Origin: JACDHG01 sp963815295
GTDB taxonomy: Bacteria; Actinomycetota; Actinomycetes; Propionibacteriales; Nocardioidaceae
Assembly (NCBI GenBank): GCA_963815295.1
Contig: CAWFFZ010000008.1
Location: 1,240,001 to 1,304,000, forward strand
Reading direction: 5' to 3'
DNA length: 64,000 bases
The translations under genes and the position numbers were made by a program. Under the pieces are notes generated by a model. That model was not told the origin of the DNA. It was given only the letters and a program-made list of their open reading frames with translations, and made no database searches. Positions 25,988 through 34,761 of this stretch are shown here, piece after piece (positions within the stretch are counted from its first letter, which is position 1; each line of letters begins with the position of its first letter).

Positions 25988-26909
25988 TCAGCGGGGGTTG
26001 TCGGCGCGCCACGCGACATAGTCGGCGACCGCCTTGGCGACGTCGAAGGTCGGCGCGAAGCCGGTCTCGTGGGTGAGCCTATTGGTGTCTAAGTAGGGGT
26101 TCTCGCGGGCGCCGTTCTGCCGTCCGGGCAGGAGGTCGAGACGCACCCCGGGGGTGGTTGCCTGTATGGCGTCCGCGAGTTCGCGGTTGGTGGACGGCCG
26201 TCCGTTGGACACGTTGTAGGTGATGTGCCGCAGGTTCTCCACGGTGGTCAGCAAGGCGATCGCGCGCCCCGCGTCGGGCGCGTAGCATCTGTCGCCGCCG
26301 TCGTCTGCGTACAGCGGCTGCGGCTTTTCACCGCGCAGCACGGCACTGATGTACGGCGGGATGGGGTTAAACGGGGATTCCGGGTCCATCAATGGTCCCC
26401 AGATGCCCCCGAGCCGGAGTACGACCGGCTGGACGCCACTGCCCTGGAGGCCGCGCGTGGCGAGTGGCTCGGCGGCCTTCTTGAAGGCCACGATCACGTG
26501 CGGCGCCTCCGCGGCAGGCAGCGCGAGCCCCTCGTGCAAACGGGTCTCGGTCCGACCGGCGTAAACGCCATGGCTACTGGCGACGGCGAACCTGCGGATC
26601 CCCCAGGCGCGAGCGGCATCCAGCGCGTTGAGCAGGCCGATCGTGTCCGTGCGGAAATAGCGGATCGGGTTCTCGTCGGGGATGCTGCCGGCTAGGTGGA
26701 CGATGTCGCTGATGTCGTGGCGATCGCCCAGGGCGAGGAAGGCATCCCGGTCGGTGAAGTCAAGGGGTTCCACAGTGACCTTGCCAGCGAGGAACGACGG
26801 GAACCTCGGCTCGGCGGTGGGAGGTGACGACGACCTCGTGTCCGAGTTCGACGAGCGCCCGGGCGGTGAAGGCGCCGATCATGCCGAGCCCTCCGGTGAC
26901 GAGGATCAT
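25988..26909 (-). pseudogene. NAD-dependent epimerase/dehydratase, frameshifted
   Basis: The N-terminus starts at ATG 26909 (MILVTGGLGMIGAFTARALV, a Rossmann GxxGxxG) in one frame, and the remainder is in another frame down to 25988. Removing one base near 26807 restores continuity (RRAEVPSFLAGKVTVEPLDF). The rest is a normal extended SDR: the family positions are filled by ASSHGVYAG and a later Lys, then LRLGGIWGP and a C-terminal NPYLDTNRLTHETGF. It would act on a nucleotide sugar or similar compound. Either the gene is decaying or the assembly has an error here. Confidence 0.8.
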
Positions 26910-27075
26910 CGGACCACCTCGTGGTGGAGGTGCGTCACGCCTCGATCCATTACGTTCATCCTGGCATTGAGACGGAATGGTGTGCTCCGAGAGGGGTGTG
27001 CGCCGAGGCACACGGAGCGTCGCCCGCCCTGCCGCCATGACGATTGGCTGCCAAGTCTTGGCGTATCGTGCGCGC

Positions 27076-28227
27076 ATGACTGCCTTCGACTCTGCCGCAC
27101 TCGCGCGCATCGACGAGCTGACGCAGCCACTGCTGGAGCTTTCGCACACGCTGTACGCCGATCCGGAACTGGCCTACGAGGAGGTGCGATCGTCAGCCCG
27201 ATGCGCTGACGTGCTGGAGGCTGGCGGTTTCGAGGTCGAACGCGGCGCCTACGGGTTACCGACGGCGTTCGCGGCTCGAAGCCGGGGGAGCGGGCCTCAT
27301 CTGGTGATCTGCGCGGAATACGACGCCCTTCCGGCGATAGGCCATGCCTGCGGCCACAACGTGATCGCTGCCGCGGGCGTCGGTGCGGGCTTGGGAGTCT
27401 TGGCAGTAGCCGCCGAAGCCGGGCTTCGAGTGACAGTCCTCGGCACGCCCGCAGAAGAAGCCGGCGGTGGGAAGGTCGACCTCATCAACGCTGGTGCGTT
27501 CGAGGACGTAGACGTGGCCATGATGATGCACCCGTCGGCGTACGACGAGCCGGGCACGGCAGGGCTCGCCATCGAGGAATGGTCGGTCGTCGTCCACGGC
27601 AAGGCGGCGCACGCGAGCTCAGATGCACAGCTCGGCCGCAATGCTCTCGACGGCGTGGTGGCCGGCTACACCGCAATCGCGATGCTCCGCCAACACCTCA
27701 GGCCGCATCAACAAGTGCACGGCATCATCACCGAAGGCGGCGACGCCCCGAACGTCGTCCCGGAGCGCGCTGCCGCGGCGTACTACCTCAGGGCTGCCGA
27801 CATGCCGGACCTCGAAGACCTGCGTGCTCGAGTGCGAGCGTGTTTCGAGGGCGCCGCCGTGTCGACGGGTACGACGGTCGAGATCTCAACCAAGGGTCAT
27901 GCCTACGAACCTGTACAACAGAATGCCGGGCTCGTGGCAGCCTTTGCTCGGGCTTGCGACCAAATCGGAAGACCCCTGACGCTGGACCCGGCGGGTCCGG
28001 GCTTTGGCGGCTCGACCGACTTCGGCAACGTCAGCCAGCTCGTGCCGGCATTGCACGCCGACCTCGCGGTGCATTCCTGGCCGGTGGTGCCCCATCAGCG
28101 CGAGTTTGCGGACCACTGCGTCGGGCCGGCAGGCGACCGGACCCTCATCGAAGGGGCTAAAGCGTTGGCGCTGACGGCTCTTGCCTACGCCGAAAACCCT
28201 GCCCTGGTAGACGAACAGGCGACCTAG
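27076..28227 (+). CDS. M20 family amidohydrolase (AbgB/ACY1L2-like)
   Basis: The product has 383 residues from the ATG at 27076 (MTAFDSAALARIDELTQPLL). The metal-binding motif AIGHACGHNVIAAAG with C92 and H94 is the hallmark of the amidohydrolase branch of M20. Further ligands lie in TPAEEAGGGKVDLI, MMMHPSAYDEPG and GPGFGGSTDFGNVSQ. The dimerisation domain has VHGKAAHASSDAQLGRNAL. Relatives hydrolyse N-acyl or p-aminobenzoyl amino acids. It is transcribed alone, divergent from the broken epimerase. Confidence 0.9.
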   Translation: MTAFDSAALARIDELTQPLLELSHTLYADPELAYEEVRSSARCADVLEAGGFEVERGAYGLPTAFAARSRGSGPHLVICAEYDALPAIGHACGHNVIAAAGVGAGLGVLAVAAEAGLRVTVLGTPAEEAGGGKVDLINAGAFEDVDVAMMMHPSAYDEPGTAGLAIEEWSVVVHGKAAHASSDAQLGRNALDGVVAGYTAIAMLRQHLRPHQQVHGIITEGGDAPNVVPERAAAAYYLRAADMPDLEDLRARVRACFEGAAVSTGTTVEISTKGHAYEPVQQNAGLVAAFARACDQIGRPLTLDPAGPGFGGSTDFGNVSQLVPALHADLAVHSWPVVPHQREFADHCVGPAGDRTLIEGAKALALTALAYAENPALVDEQAT

Positions 28228-28387
28228 CCCGGCACGTGGCTATCTAAGGGCAGCCCGATCGAGCCGTTCATCGATATGCCTGCCGAGGCGAGCGACGCGT
28301 CCAGGTGACGCAGACACCAGTCCGCGAGACGCGCGTTATCGAGCACACATAGCAGTATCCAGGCTCCGGAAGCGTCCCCTTGATGTG

Positions 28388-28970
28388 CTAGACGTGCAGG
28401 GAGGGCCTGTAGATGAGCTCCTGGGTGTGGCCGTCAAGCGTCCGGCTCTCGATCAGCTCCAGGTCGAAGTCGGCCGCACCTTGGAGGATCGGATCCACCC
28501 CGGTCTGACCGGTGATGACGGGGAAGATCGTCACCTGCACGCGGTCGACCAGACCCGCGGCCATCAGTGCCCAGTTCATCGACAGGCTGCCGTGCGAACG
28601 CAACGGCACCTCGGACTCCGCCTTGAGCTGGGCGACGACGTTGACAGCGTCACCGCTCACCAGGGTCGCGTCCGGCCAGTCGAGGGGTCCATCGAGTGTC
28701 GTCGACACCACCGTTGTGGGCATGCTTCTCATCTGAGCGTTCACCGGGTCAAGCTCCTTAAGCTCCCCGGTGCTCGGGCCCATGATCTGCACGAATTGGC
28801 GGAAAGGTGTTGGCCCCGAGCACCATTCGCTGCTCCTCGCCGTACAAGGCGAGGCGGCGGTCGAGAAACTCGGGGCCTCCTTTACCCCAGTAGCCGCCCC
28901 AGTCGCCGTCGTCGTACGAGCCGAAGCCGTCGAGGGTGGAAAGGACGTCGAAGGTGTAGCTAGCAGTCAT
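28388..28970 (-). pseudogene. RibD-C/dihydrofolate reductase-like gene, frameshifted copy
   Basis: The start at ATG 28970 (MTASYTFDVLSTLDGFGSYD) and the main body from about 28800 to 28388 are in different frames. One extra C around 28801-28803 explains the break. The product would match the intact gene at 29916-30491 almost throughout (VVAQLKAESEVPLRSHGSLS, VITGQTGVDPILQGAADFDL). The two copies are inverted around the PhyH gene. The family binds NADPH but its substrates are mostly unknown. Confidence 0.85.
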
Positions 28971-29050
28971 AGGGCTCTCCTCGAGTGTTGATGGGGTGGG
29001 GAGAAGGACTGGCATCCACGGCGAGCCTCATCGCCGTTAACTTAGACGAC

Positions 29051-29875
29051 ATGAACCCGTCGCCAGTGCCGGACCTGTCCCACGCCCGTCCAGTGACCGC
29101 GACCGAGGTTGATCTGTTCGCAGCTTCCGGGCATGTATCGCTTCGGGAGGTCGCCTCGGAACAGGAAGTCGCCCCGTACCGAGACGCGATCGCGGACGTG
29201 ACCCTCCGACTCAGTCAAGAATTGAGACCTCTCGAGGAGCGAGAGACCTATGGGAAGGCCTTCCTCCAGGTGATGAACCTCTGGCGGCAGGATCCGTCGG
29301 TAGCGTCCTTCGTGCAAGCACAGCGCTTCGGCGCGATTGCAGCGCAGCTACTTGGCGTGGACCGCGTTCGCCTCTACCACGACCAAGCACTGTTCAAGGA
29401 GCCTGGTGGCGGACGCACCCCATGGCACCAGGACGCCATGTACTGGCCACTCGACGGCACCAAGTGCATCACCATGTGGATGCCCCTGGCCGATGTCACG
29501 CCAGACATGGGGCAAGTGTCGTTCGCCTCCGGGTCTCACAAGGCTGGCCCGCTGAGCGACATCACGATCTCCGATGCCTCCGACGAGTTCTTCGAGGACC
29601 TTCTTTCCGACGGCCGCTACCCGCTGACCACTCCTGAGCCCATGAGCGCCGGCGACGCGACGTTCCACTCCGGGTGGACTGCCCACCGAGCATTGCCCAA
29701 CGCCTCCGATCGAATGCGCCCGGTCATGACCGTCATCTGGTTCGCCGACGGGCTGACCGTGCAGGAGCCCACAAACCCCGCACAGCGCGAAGACCTCAAG
29801 TCGTGGCTGCCAGGCCTCAAGCCCGGCGATCCAGCAGCTTCGGACTCCAACCCCGTCATCGGCGCTGGAGTGTAG
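29051..29875 (+). CDS. Phytanoyl-CoA dioxygenase (PhyH) family protein
   Basis: The product has 274 residues from the ATG at 29051. The Fe(II) facial triad is visible: H126-x-D128 in TPWHQDAMYWPL and distal H212 in FHSGWTAHRALPN, with a 2-oxoglutarate-binding Arg just after (R221 or R223). Such enzymes hydroxylate small molecules, lipids or natural products. It is flanked by inverted copies of a RibD-C-like reductase gene, an arrangement suggesting it moved or duplicated together with them. The substrate is unknown. Confidence 0.88.
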   Translation: MNPSPVPDLSHARPVTATEVDLFAASGHVSLREVASEQEVAPYRDAIADVTLRLSQELRPLEERETYGKAFLQVMNLWRQDPSVASFVQAQRFGAIAAQLLGVDRVRLYHDQALFKEPGGGRTPWHQDAMYWPLDGTKCITMWMPLADVTPDMGQVSFASGSHKAGPLSDITISDASDEFFEDLLSDGRYPLTTPEPMSAGDATFHSGWTAHRALPNASDRMRPVMTVIWFADGLTVQEPTNPAQREDLKSWLPGLKPGDPAASDSNPVIGAGV

Positions 29876-29915
29876 TTTCCTGTCACACCGATCCAACGCA
29901 CCCGAGGGGAACGCA

Positions 29916-30491
29916 ATGACCGCTACCTACACCTTCGACGTCTTTTCCAGCCTCGACGGCTACGGCGCCGCCGGCGGCGACTGGACCGGCTACTGGGGTA
30001 AGCAAGGCCCCGAGTTGCTCGACCACCGTCTTGCCCTGTACGACGAAGAGCAGCGGATGGTCTTCGGGGCCAACACGTATCGAGCATTCGCACAGATGCT
30101 GGCCTCGAGCACTGAGGAGTCCGAAGTGCGTGACCCATGGGTCACTCGGATGGTGAGCCTCCCGGCAACGGTGGTGTCGACGACGCTGGAAGCACCACTC
30201 GACTGGCTGGACGCGACCGTCGTGAGCGGTGACGCTGTCGACGTCGTCGCCCAACTCAAGCAGGAGTCCGAGGTGCCGTTGCGCTCGCACGGCAGCCTGT
30301 CGATGAACCGCGCGCTGATGGCCGCCGGTCTGGTCGACCGCGTGCAGGTGTCGATCTTCCCCGTCATCACCGGTCAGACTGGGGTGGACCCGATCTTCCA
30401 GGGTGCGGCCGACTTCGACCTGGAGCTGATCGAGAACCGAACGCTCGACGGTCGCATCCAAGAGCTCATCTATCGACCGACTCTTCACTGA
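29916..30491 (+). CDS. Dihydrofolate reductase family (RibD C-terminal domain) protein
   Basis: The product has 191 residues starting MTATYTFDVFSSLDGYGAAG. The fold is recognisable from MVFGANTYRAFAQML, SGDAVDVVAQLKQESEVPLR and VDRVQVSIFPVITGQTG. These NADPH-dependent reductase-like proteins are abundant in actinomycetes and rarely characterised. It is the intact partner of the frameshifted copy at 28388-28970. It converges with the second ECF42 gene with 9 bases between them. Confidence 0.86.
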   Translation: MTATYTFDVFSSLDGYGAAGGDWTGYWGKQGPELLDHRLALYDEEQRMVFGANTYRAFAQMLASSTEESEVRDPWVTRMVSLPATVVSTTLEAPLDWLDATVVSGDAVDVVAQLKQESEVPLRSHGSLSMNRALMAAGLVDRVQVSIFPVITGQTGVDPIFQGAADFDLELIENRTLDGRIQELIYRPTLH

Positions 30492-30500
30492 CCTAAACGG

Positions 30501-31727
30501 CTACCCCAGCTGGTCGCGGCGGCGTGTCAGGTAGGCGGTCTCGGCGGTGTTACCGGCCAGCTCTATGGCCTTGTCGTACGCCGCGCGCGACTGTTGATTG
30601 CAGCCCAGTCGGCGCAGCAGGTCGGCGCGGGTCACATGAAAGGCGTGATATCCGGCCAACGTGTCCTCGAGACGGTCGACGGCCGCCAGTGCCACCTCTG
30701 GGCCCTCAAGCTCGGCGACCGCGATTGCCTGGTTGAGGGCGACGATCGGCGAAGGGTCGAGGCGGACGAGCTGGTCATAGAGGGCGACGATCTGCGACCA
30801 GTCCGTGTCGCGTACGTCGCTGGCGGAGGTGTGCACGGCGTTGATCGCGGCCAGGATCTGGTAGCGCCCCGGGGCAACCCCGGCCGCCAGGCGCTCGCGC
30901 ACGAGCCGATGACCCTCGGCGACAATTGCTGTATCCCAGGCCCCACGGTCCTGCTCATCGAGGGTGACCAGTTCGCCACTCGTCGAAACCCGGGCGGCGC
31001 GGCGGGCCTCGGTGAGGAGCATCAGCGCCAGCAGCCCAGCCACCTCGCCGTCGTCCGGCAAGAGGGCACGGATCAGGCGAGCGAGCCGGATCGCCTCAGC
31101 GGTCAGGTCGTGGCGCACGGGATCGGTGTCGGGGCCGGTCGCCAGGTAGCCCTCGTTGAAGACGAGGAAGAGGACGGCGAGTACGCCGGAGACGCGTCCC
31201 GGGAGATCCTCCGCGGAAGGCACCCGATAGGGGATGCGAGCCGCCTTGATCTTGGCCTTCGCGCGGGTGATGCGCTGCCCCATTGCCGCCTCCTGCACCA
31301 GGAAGGCACGGGCGATTTCGGGCACGGTCAGCCCGCCGACCATCCGCAGCGTCAGCGCCACGCGGGTCTCCATCGCGAGCGCTGGGTGGCAGCAGGTGAA
31401 GATCAGCCGGAGCCGGTCGTCGTCGATGGCGCCGAGAGGCTCCGGCGGGTCGTCGTCGAACACCATCTGCGCCTCCTTATGCTTGTCGTCGCGCTTGCTC
31501 TCGCGCCGGATCCGGTCGATGGCCTTGTGGTTGGCGGTGGTGGTCAGCCAAGCGCCGGGGTTGGGAGGTACGCCGTCGGCCGGCCACCGCTCGACGGCGG
31601 TGGCGAACGCCTCGGCTGCGGCCTCCTCGGCGATGCCGAGGTCACCGAAACGCCTGGTCAGGGCCGCGACCACCCGAGCCCACTCCTTGTGGTGGGCCTC
31701 GGTGATCGCCTCCGGGACGTCGGTCAC
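30501..31727 (-). CDS. ECF42-type RNA polymerase sigma factor (second module)
   Basis: The product has 408 residues from the GTG at 31727, which overlaps the YciI stop (GTGA). Sigma2 contains LGIAEEAAAEAFATAVERWP, sigma4 contains LTVPEIARAFLVQEAAMGQR, and the C-terminal TPR-like extension contains LDPSPIVALNQAIAVAELEG. It is the same group as the sigma factor at 24173-25318 but clearly diverged, and is longer between sigma4 and the extension (about 27 residues overall). It probably controls its own yciI and reductase genes. Confidence 0.88.
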   Translation of the reverse strand: MTDVPEAITEAHHKEWARVVAALTRRFGDLGIAEEAAAEAFATAVERWPADGVPPNPGAWLTTTANHKAIDRIRRESKRDDKHKEAQMVFDDDPPEPLGAIDDDRLRLIFTCCHPALAMETRVALTLRMVGGLTVPEIARAFLVQEAAMGQRITRAKAKIKAARIPYRVPSAEDLPGRVSGVLAVLFLVFNEGYLATGPDTDPVRHDLTAEAIRLARLIRALLPDDGEVAGLLALMLLTEARRAARVSTSGELVTLDEQDRGAWDTAIVAEGHRLVRERLAAGVAPGRYQILAAINAVHTSASDVRDTDWSQIVALYDQLVRLDPSPIVALNQAIAVAELEGPEVALAAVDRLEDTLAGYHAFHVTRADLLRRLGCNQQSRAAYDKAIELAGNTAETAYLTRRRDQLG

Positions 31728-32047
31728 TGGAACGGCCGCACCTCGATCTTCCGATCGCAAACCTTAGACGCCTCGGTGGCGAGCTTGAGCGCCACATCCA
31801 GATCGGGCGCTTCCCACACCCAGACGCCCGCGAGGTACTCCTTCGACTCCACGAAAGGCCCGTCGCTGAACACCGGCTGCTCGCCGCGGTTGTCGATGAC
31901 CGTGGCAGCGTCGGTGTCCGCGAGCCCGCCCGAGAAAACCCAGTGGCCCTCGGCGATCAGTCGTTCGTTGAACGCTCTGATCGCAGGCTGCCTGTCCGTG
32001 GTGCCGGGACTGCTCTTGTCGTCGATCACGGAAACCAGGTATTGCAT
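31724..32047 (-). CDS. YciI/DGPF family protein (second module)
   Basis: The product has 107 residues starting MQYLVSVIDDKSSPGTTDRQ. The DGPF motif is present in VFSDGPFVESKEYLAGVWVW. It is shorter than the DGPF protein of the first module. The stop overlaps the sigma factor start. It lies 37 bases downstream of a RibD-C-like reductase, so the operon order is reductase, yciI, sigma. Confidence 0.87.
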   Translation of the reverse strand: MQYLVSVIDDKSSPGTTDRQPAIRAFNERLIAEGHWVFSGGLADTDAATVIDNRGEQPVFSDGPFVESKEYLAGVWVWEAPDLDVALKLATEASKVCDRKIEVRPFQ

Positions 32048-32084
32048 CTCGGATCATCTCCTATGGTCTGGACGGTCATGTGGC

Positions 32085-32693
32085 TCAGGCGGTTGCATAC
32101 TGCGGGCGCCCGCGGGGCCGGTAGACCTGGATCGTGATCGCCTCCGCGGTGGCGCGCGATTCGACCAGGTCAAGCGCCATGTCCTGGCCCGTGTCGGGGA
32201 AAAGCCGGGTGCCCTGGCCGACGACCACGGGATAGGTGAACAGGATGATCTCGTCGACAAGCTGGTTGTCGAGCAGCCAGCGGACCAGGTTGCCACTGCC
32301 GTGCACCTGCAGCTCGCCTCCAGGCTTCGCCTTCAGCTCGCCGATGGCCGCAGCGAGGTCACCGGAGAGGATGGTCGTGTCCGCCCATTGCGGGTCGGTG
32401 AGCGTGGTTGAAGCGACGTACTTGGGCTTCGTGTTCAAGGCGTCGCCGATGGGGCTGCTGGCCGGATCTTGCATCACGCCCCAGGAGCCGGCAAAGATCT
32501 CGTAGGTTCGCCGGCCGAACAAGAACGCGTCTGCGCGCTGGTAGACCTGGCCGAGGAACGTCTCGGCCTCGCCTTCGAACAGCGGCAAGGCCCATCCGCC
32601 GCGCTCGAATCCACCCCTGCGGTCCTCGTCCGACCCGCCGAGCCCCTGCATCACTCCGTCGACGGAGACGTTGGTGACAGTCGTCAGTTTCAT
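32085..32693 (-). CDS. Dihydrofolate reductase family protein heading the ECF42 operon
   Basis: The product has 202 residues from the ATG at 32693 (MKLTTVTNVSVDGVMQGLGG). Motifs include ADAFLFGRRTYEIFAGSWG, KYVASTTLTDP, LKAKPGGELQVHGSGNLVRW and YPVVVGQGTRLFPD, as usual for RibD-C-like reductases. It is only distantly related to the two copies around the PhyH gene. Association with an ECF42/DGPF pair suggests it is part of that sigma regulon. Confidence 0.87.
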   Translation of the reverse strand: MKLTTVTNVSVDGVMQGLGGSDEDRRGGFERGGWALPLFEGEAETFLGQVYQRADAFLFGRRTYEIFAGSWGVMQDPASSPIGDALNTKPKYVASTTLTDPQWADTTILSGDLAAAIGELKAKPGGELQVHGSGNLVRWLLDNQLVDEIILFTYPVVVGQGTRLFPDTGQDMALDLVESRATAEAITIQVYRPRGRPQYATA

Positions 32694-32848
32694 GGTCGCA
32701 CTTCCCTTTCTCACTGGGTCTTGGCCGTTCGGGGCGCCTCTCGTGGGCAGCCTCTCACCCCTGCTACGAACACGCGTGCCCTGATCCGACAACGGCCTCG
32801 CGACAGACTCTCCAAATCTTTGCGGCTGGCAGCATCCAGCCCCCTGGT

Positions 32849-32871
32849 GGCGATCGTTCTGATCCCACGCT
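32849..32871 (+). repeat. 23-bp direct repeat, copy 1
   Basis: This stretch (containing CGATCGTTCTGATCCCACGC) is identical to 34646-34668. The two copies bracket the MFS gene. Copy 1 lies about 145 bases ahead of the MFS start. Confidence 0.75.
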
Positions 32872-32892
32872 CCTCAAGTTCACGGGTAGCCC

Positions 32893-32909
32893 TCACCCAT
32901 GGCGGGTGA
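32893..32909. promoter_or_regulatory. Palindrome TCACCC-N5-GGGTGA
   Basis: TCACCC and GGGTGA flank ATGGC, about 105 bases ahead of the MFS gene. It matches the site at 23501-23517 before the DUF1269 gene in arms and spacing. Confidence 0.55.
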
Positions 32910-33014
32910 GGCTGACTGCGCATTTGTGCCGGTACCTTCGCGACATGCCAGCCTTGCAGGACTCCGGATGGGCTGCGGGCGGGCGGACGGCGCATCTTGA
33001 GCCGTGAGGACGAC

Positions 33015-34613
33015 ATGACAACCGGCCCAGACGAAGGTCTTGAGCCCAACGCGCCTGGGAACCGTCGCCTGATGCTATTGCTGGCGGCCGCGATGTTCGT
33101 CCTGGTGGTCGACACGTCTCTGATGAACGTGTCGATCTCCGCTGTCGTCACGGACTTGGACACGTCAGCCAGCGGCGTGCAATCCGCCATCGCTCTCGAA
33201 GCACTGGTTTCGGCGGCGTTCATCTTGATCAACAGCAAGGTCGGTGACCTGATCGGCAGGAAGCGGGCCTACGTCTTGGGGCTGCTTGCGTATGCCGTCG
33301 GGGCGTTGGCCATGACTCTTGCACAGGGTCTGACGTCGATCATCATCTTCTGGGCGATCATCGGTGGGCTGGGGGCCTCGCTGCTGCTGCCGGCGATGCA
33401 GTCGCTGATCCACGGCAACTTCGCTGGGGCTGCCCAGAAGCAGGCGTACGCGCTGGTCGGTGCGGCAGCCGCCATCGCCGCAGGGATTGGTCCGCTGCTC
33501 GGCGGGTTCGTGACGACCTACTTGTCTTGGCGGGTCGGCTTCGCGTTGGAAGTCGTCATCATCGGCATCGTGCTGAGCCAGATCGGGCTGGTCCGCGACG
33601 TCCGCTACACCGGCTCACGCCAGGTCGACGTGGTCGGGTCCATCCTGTCCGTCTTCGGCATGGGCGGCGTGGTGCTCGGGATCCTCGTCTGGCAAGAAGG
33701 CGGCGAGTACGTCGGCTTGCTCATGGTGATCGGAGCTGTGGCGCTGGTGGTGCTTGCCCGATGGCTCATCAGACGCAAGCGCGAGGGCCTGGTGACTCTG
33801 CTCGACCCGGACCTGTTCCGGCATCCGAACTTCACCGCAGGGGTCTCGGGCCAGATGATGCAGCAGGTCGCGCTGGGCGGGGCCATGATCGCCTTGCCGC
33901 TGTTCTTCCAGATGACGCTCGAATACGACGCCCTCGAGGCAGGCTTGTCACTGGCTCCCTTGTCGCTGACCATGTTCGCGGCGGCGGTCGTGGCCGGCAG
34001 GAAAGCCGGCGACCGGCGACCAGCCGCAATCATCCGCGCCGGTTTCGTCCTGGTCACCATCGGGATGGCGATCATCATCCCGTTCGTGTCACGGGCAGAC
34101 AGCGGTTGGTACTTCGTGCTCCCACTCGCCATCACGGGCTGTGGGTTGGGTTTGCTGGTGTCGCAGCTCAACAATTACACCCTCGCACCCATCGAGGAGG
34201 AGCGGGTCAGCGAGGCAGCAGGGGTGAACTCCGCCGCGGGATCCTTCGGACTGTCCTTCGGTCTCGCCATGGCTGGCGGCATCATGCTCGCCGCGCTGTC
34301 GGTGAGCTTCACCCAGATGACCCAGAACAACGAGGACATACCGCAAGCCCAGCAAGAGCAGATCGCCGCCGCCCTCGAAGAGGATGCAGAGGTAATGAGC
34401 AACACCCAGCTCGAGGAACAGATAACCGGCCAGCCCCCAGCGGTGGAGGCGGCGGTGGTGGCCATCAACAACGACGCCCGCAACCTTTCTCTGCAGATCG
34501 CCCTGCTCGTGCCACTCCTTGCCGGCTTAGCCGGACTCGGCAACTCCTTCCGGATGCTTCGTCTGCCCGACCAAAAGCCGTCGACCTCACTCGACGGCAT
34601 GGACTTCGGCTGA
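33015..34613 (+). CDS. MFS drug exporter (DHA2, 14-helix type)
   Basis: The product has 532 residues from the ATG at 33015 (MTTGPDEGLEPNAPGNRR). About 14 membrane helices are present. Motif A is seen as GDLIGRKRAYVLGLLAY, motif C-like GIGPLLGGFVTTYLSWR follows, and the N-terminal VVDTSLMNVSISAV is typical of proton-coupled drug exporters. An unusual Gln/Glu-rich loop (DIPQAQQEQIAAALEEDAEV) precedes the last helices. Upstream lie the TCACCC-N5-GGGTGA palindrome and copy 1 of a 23-bp repeat; copy 2 lies just after the gene. Confidence 0.9.
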   Translation: MTTGPDEGLEPNAPGNRRLMLLLAAAMFVLVVDTSLMNVSISAVVTDLDTSASGVQSAIALEALVSAAFILINSKVGDLIGRKRAYVLGLLAYAVGALAMTLAQGLTSIIIFWAIIGGLGASLLLPAMQSLIHGNFAGAAQKQAYALVGAAAAIAAGIGPLLGGFVTTYLSWRVGFALEVVIIGIVLSQIGLVRDVRYTGSRQVDVVGSILSVFGMGGVVLGILVWQEGGEYVGLLMVIGAVALVVLARWLIRRKREGLVTLLDPDLFRHPNFTAGVSGQMMQQVALGGAMIALPLFFQMTLEYDALEAGLSLAPLSLTMFAAAVVAGRKAGDRRPAAIIRAGFVLVTIGMAIIIPFVSRADSGWYFVLPLAITGCGLGLLVSQLNNYTLAPIEEERVSEAAGVNSAAGSFGLSFGLAMAGGIMLAALSVSFTQMTQNNEDIPQAQQEQIAAALEEDAEVMSNTQLEEQITGQPPAVEAAVVAINNDARNLSLQIALLVPLLAGLAGLGNSFRMLRLPDQKPSTSLDGMDFG

Positions 34614-34645
34614 CCCAGCTTCGCGTCTGCAGACGTCCGGCCCAG

Positions 34646-34668
34646 GGCGATCGTTCTGATCCCACGCT
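34646..34668 (+). repeat. 23-bp direct repeat, copy 2
   Basis: It is identical to 32849-32871. It also forms the 5' edge of a longer block (34652-34703) that resembles the region upstream of the RTX-like gene. It lies 94 bases ahead of the secreted-protein gene at 34762. Confidence 0.75.
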
Positions 34669-34703
34669 GATGGCGGTGTCGCACCGTTGGTCCCGACGCC
34701 GCA
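34652..34703 (+). promoter_or_regulatory. Shared upstream element, copy A
   Basis: CGTTCTGA, then CTGATG, then CACCGTTGGTCCCGACGCCG occur in the same order and spacing as at 38461-38511. Both copies lie roughly 100-110 bases before the start of a small secreted-protein gene. They flank the BTAD regulator gene, so this is a candidate regulator site or promoter. Confidence 0.55.
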
Positions 34704-34761
34704 AGACCGCGGTGTCACCATCACCGGCGACCGACCTGGTCGCCCATCAGAAAGGGGAATC

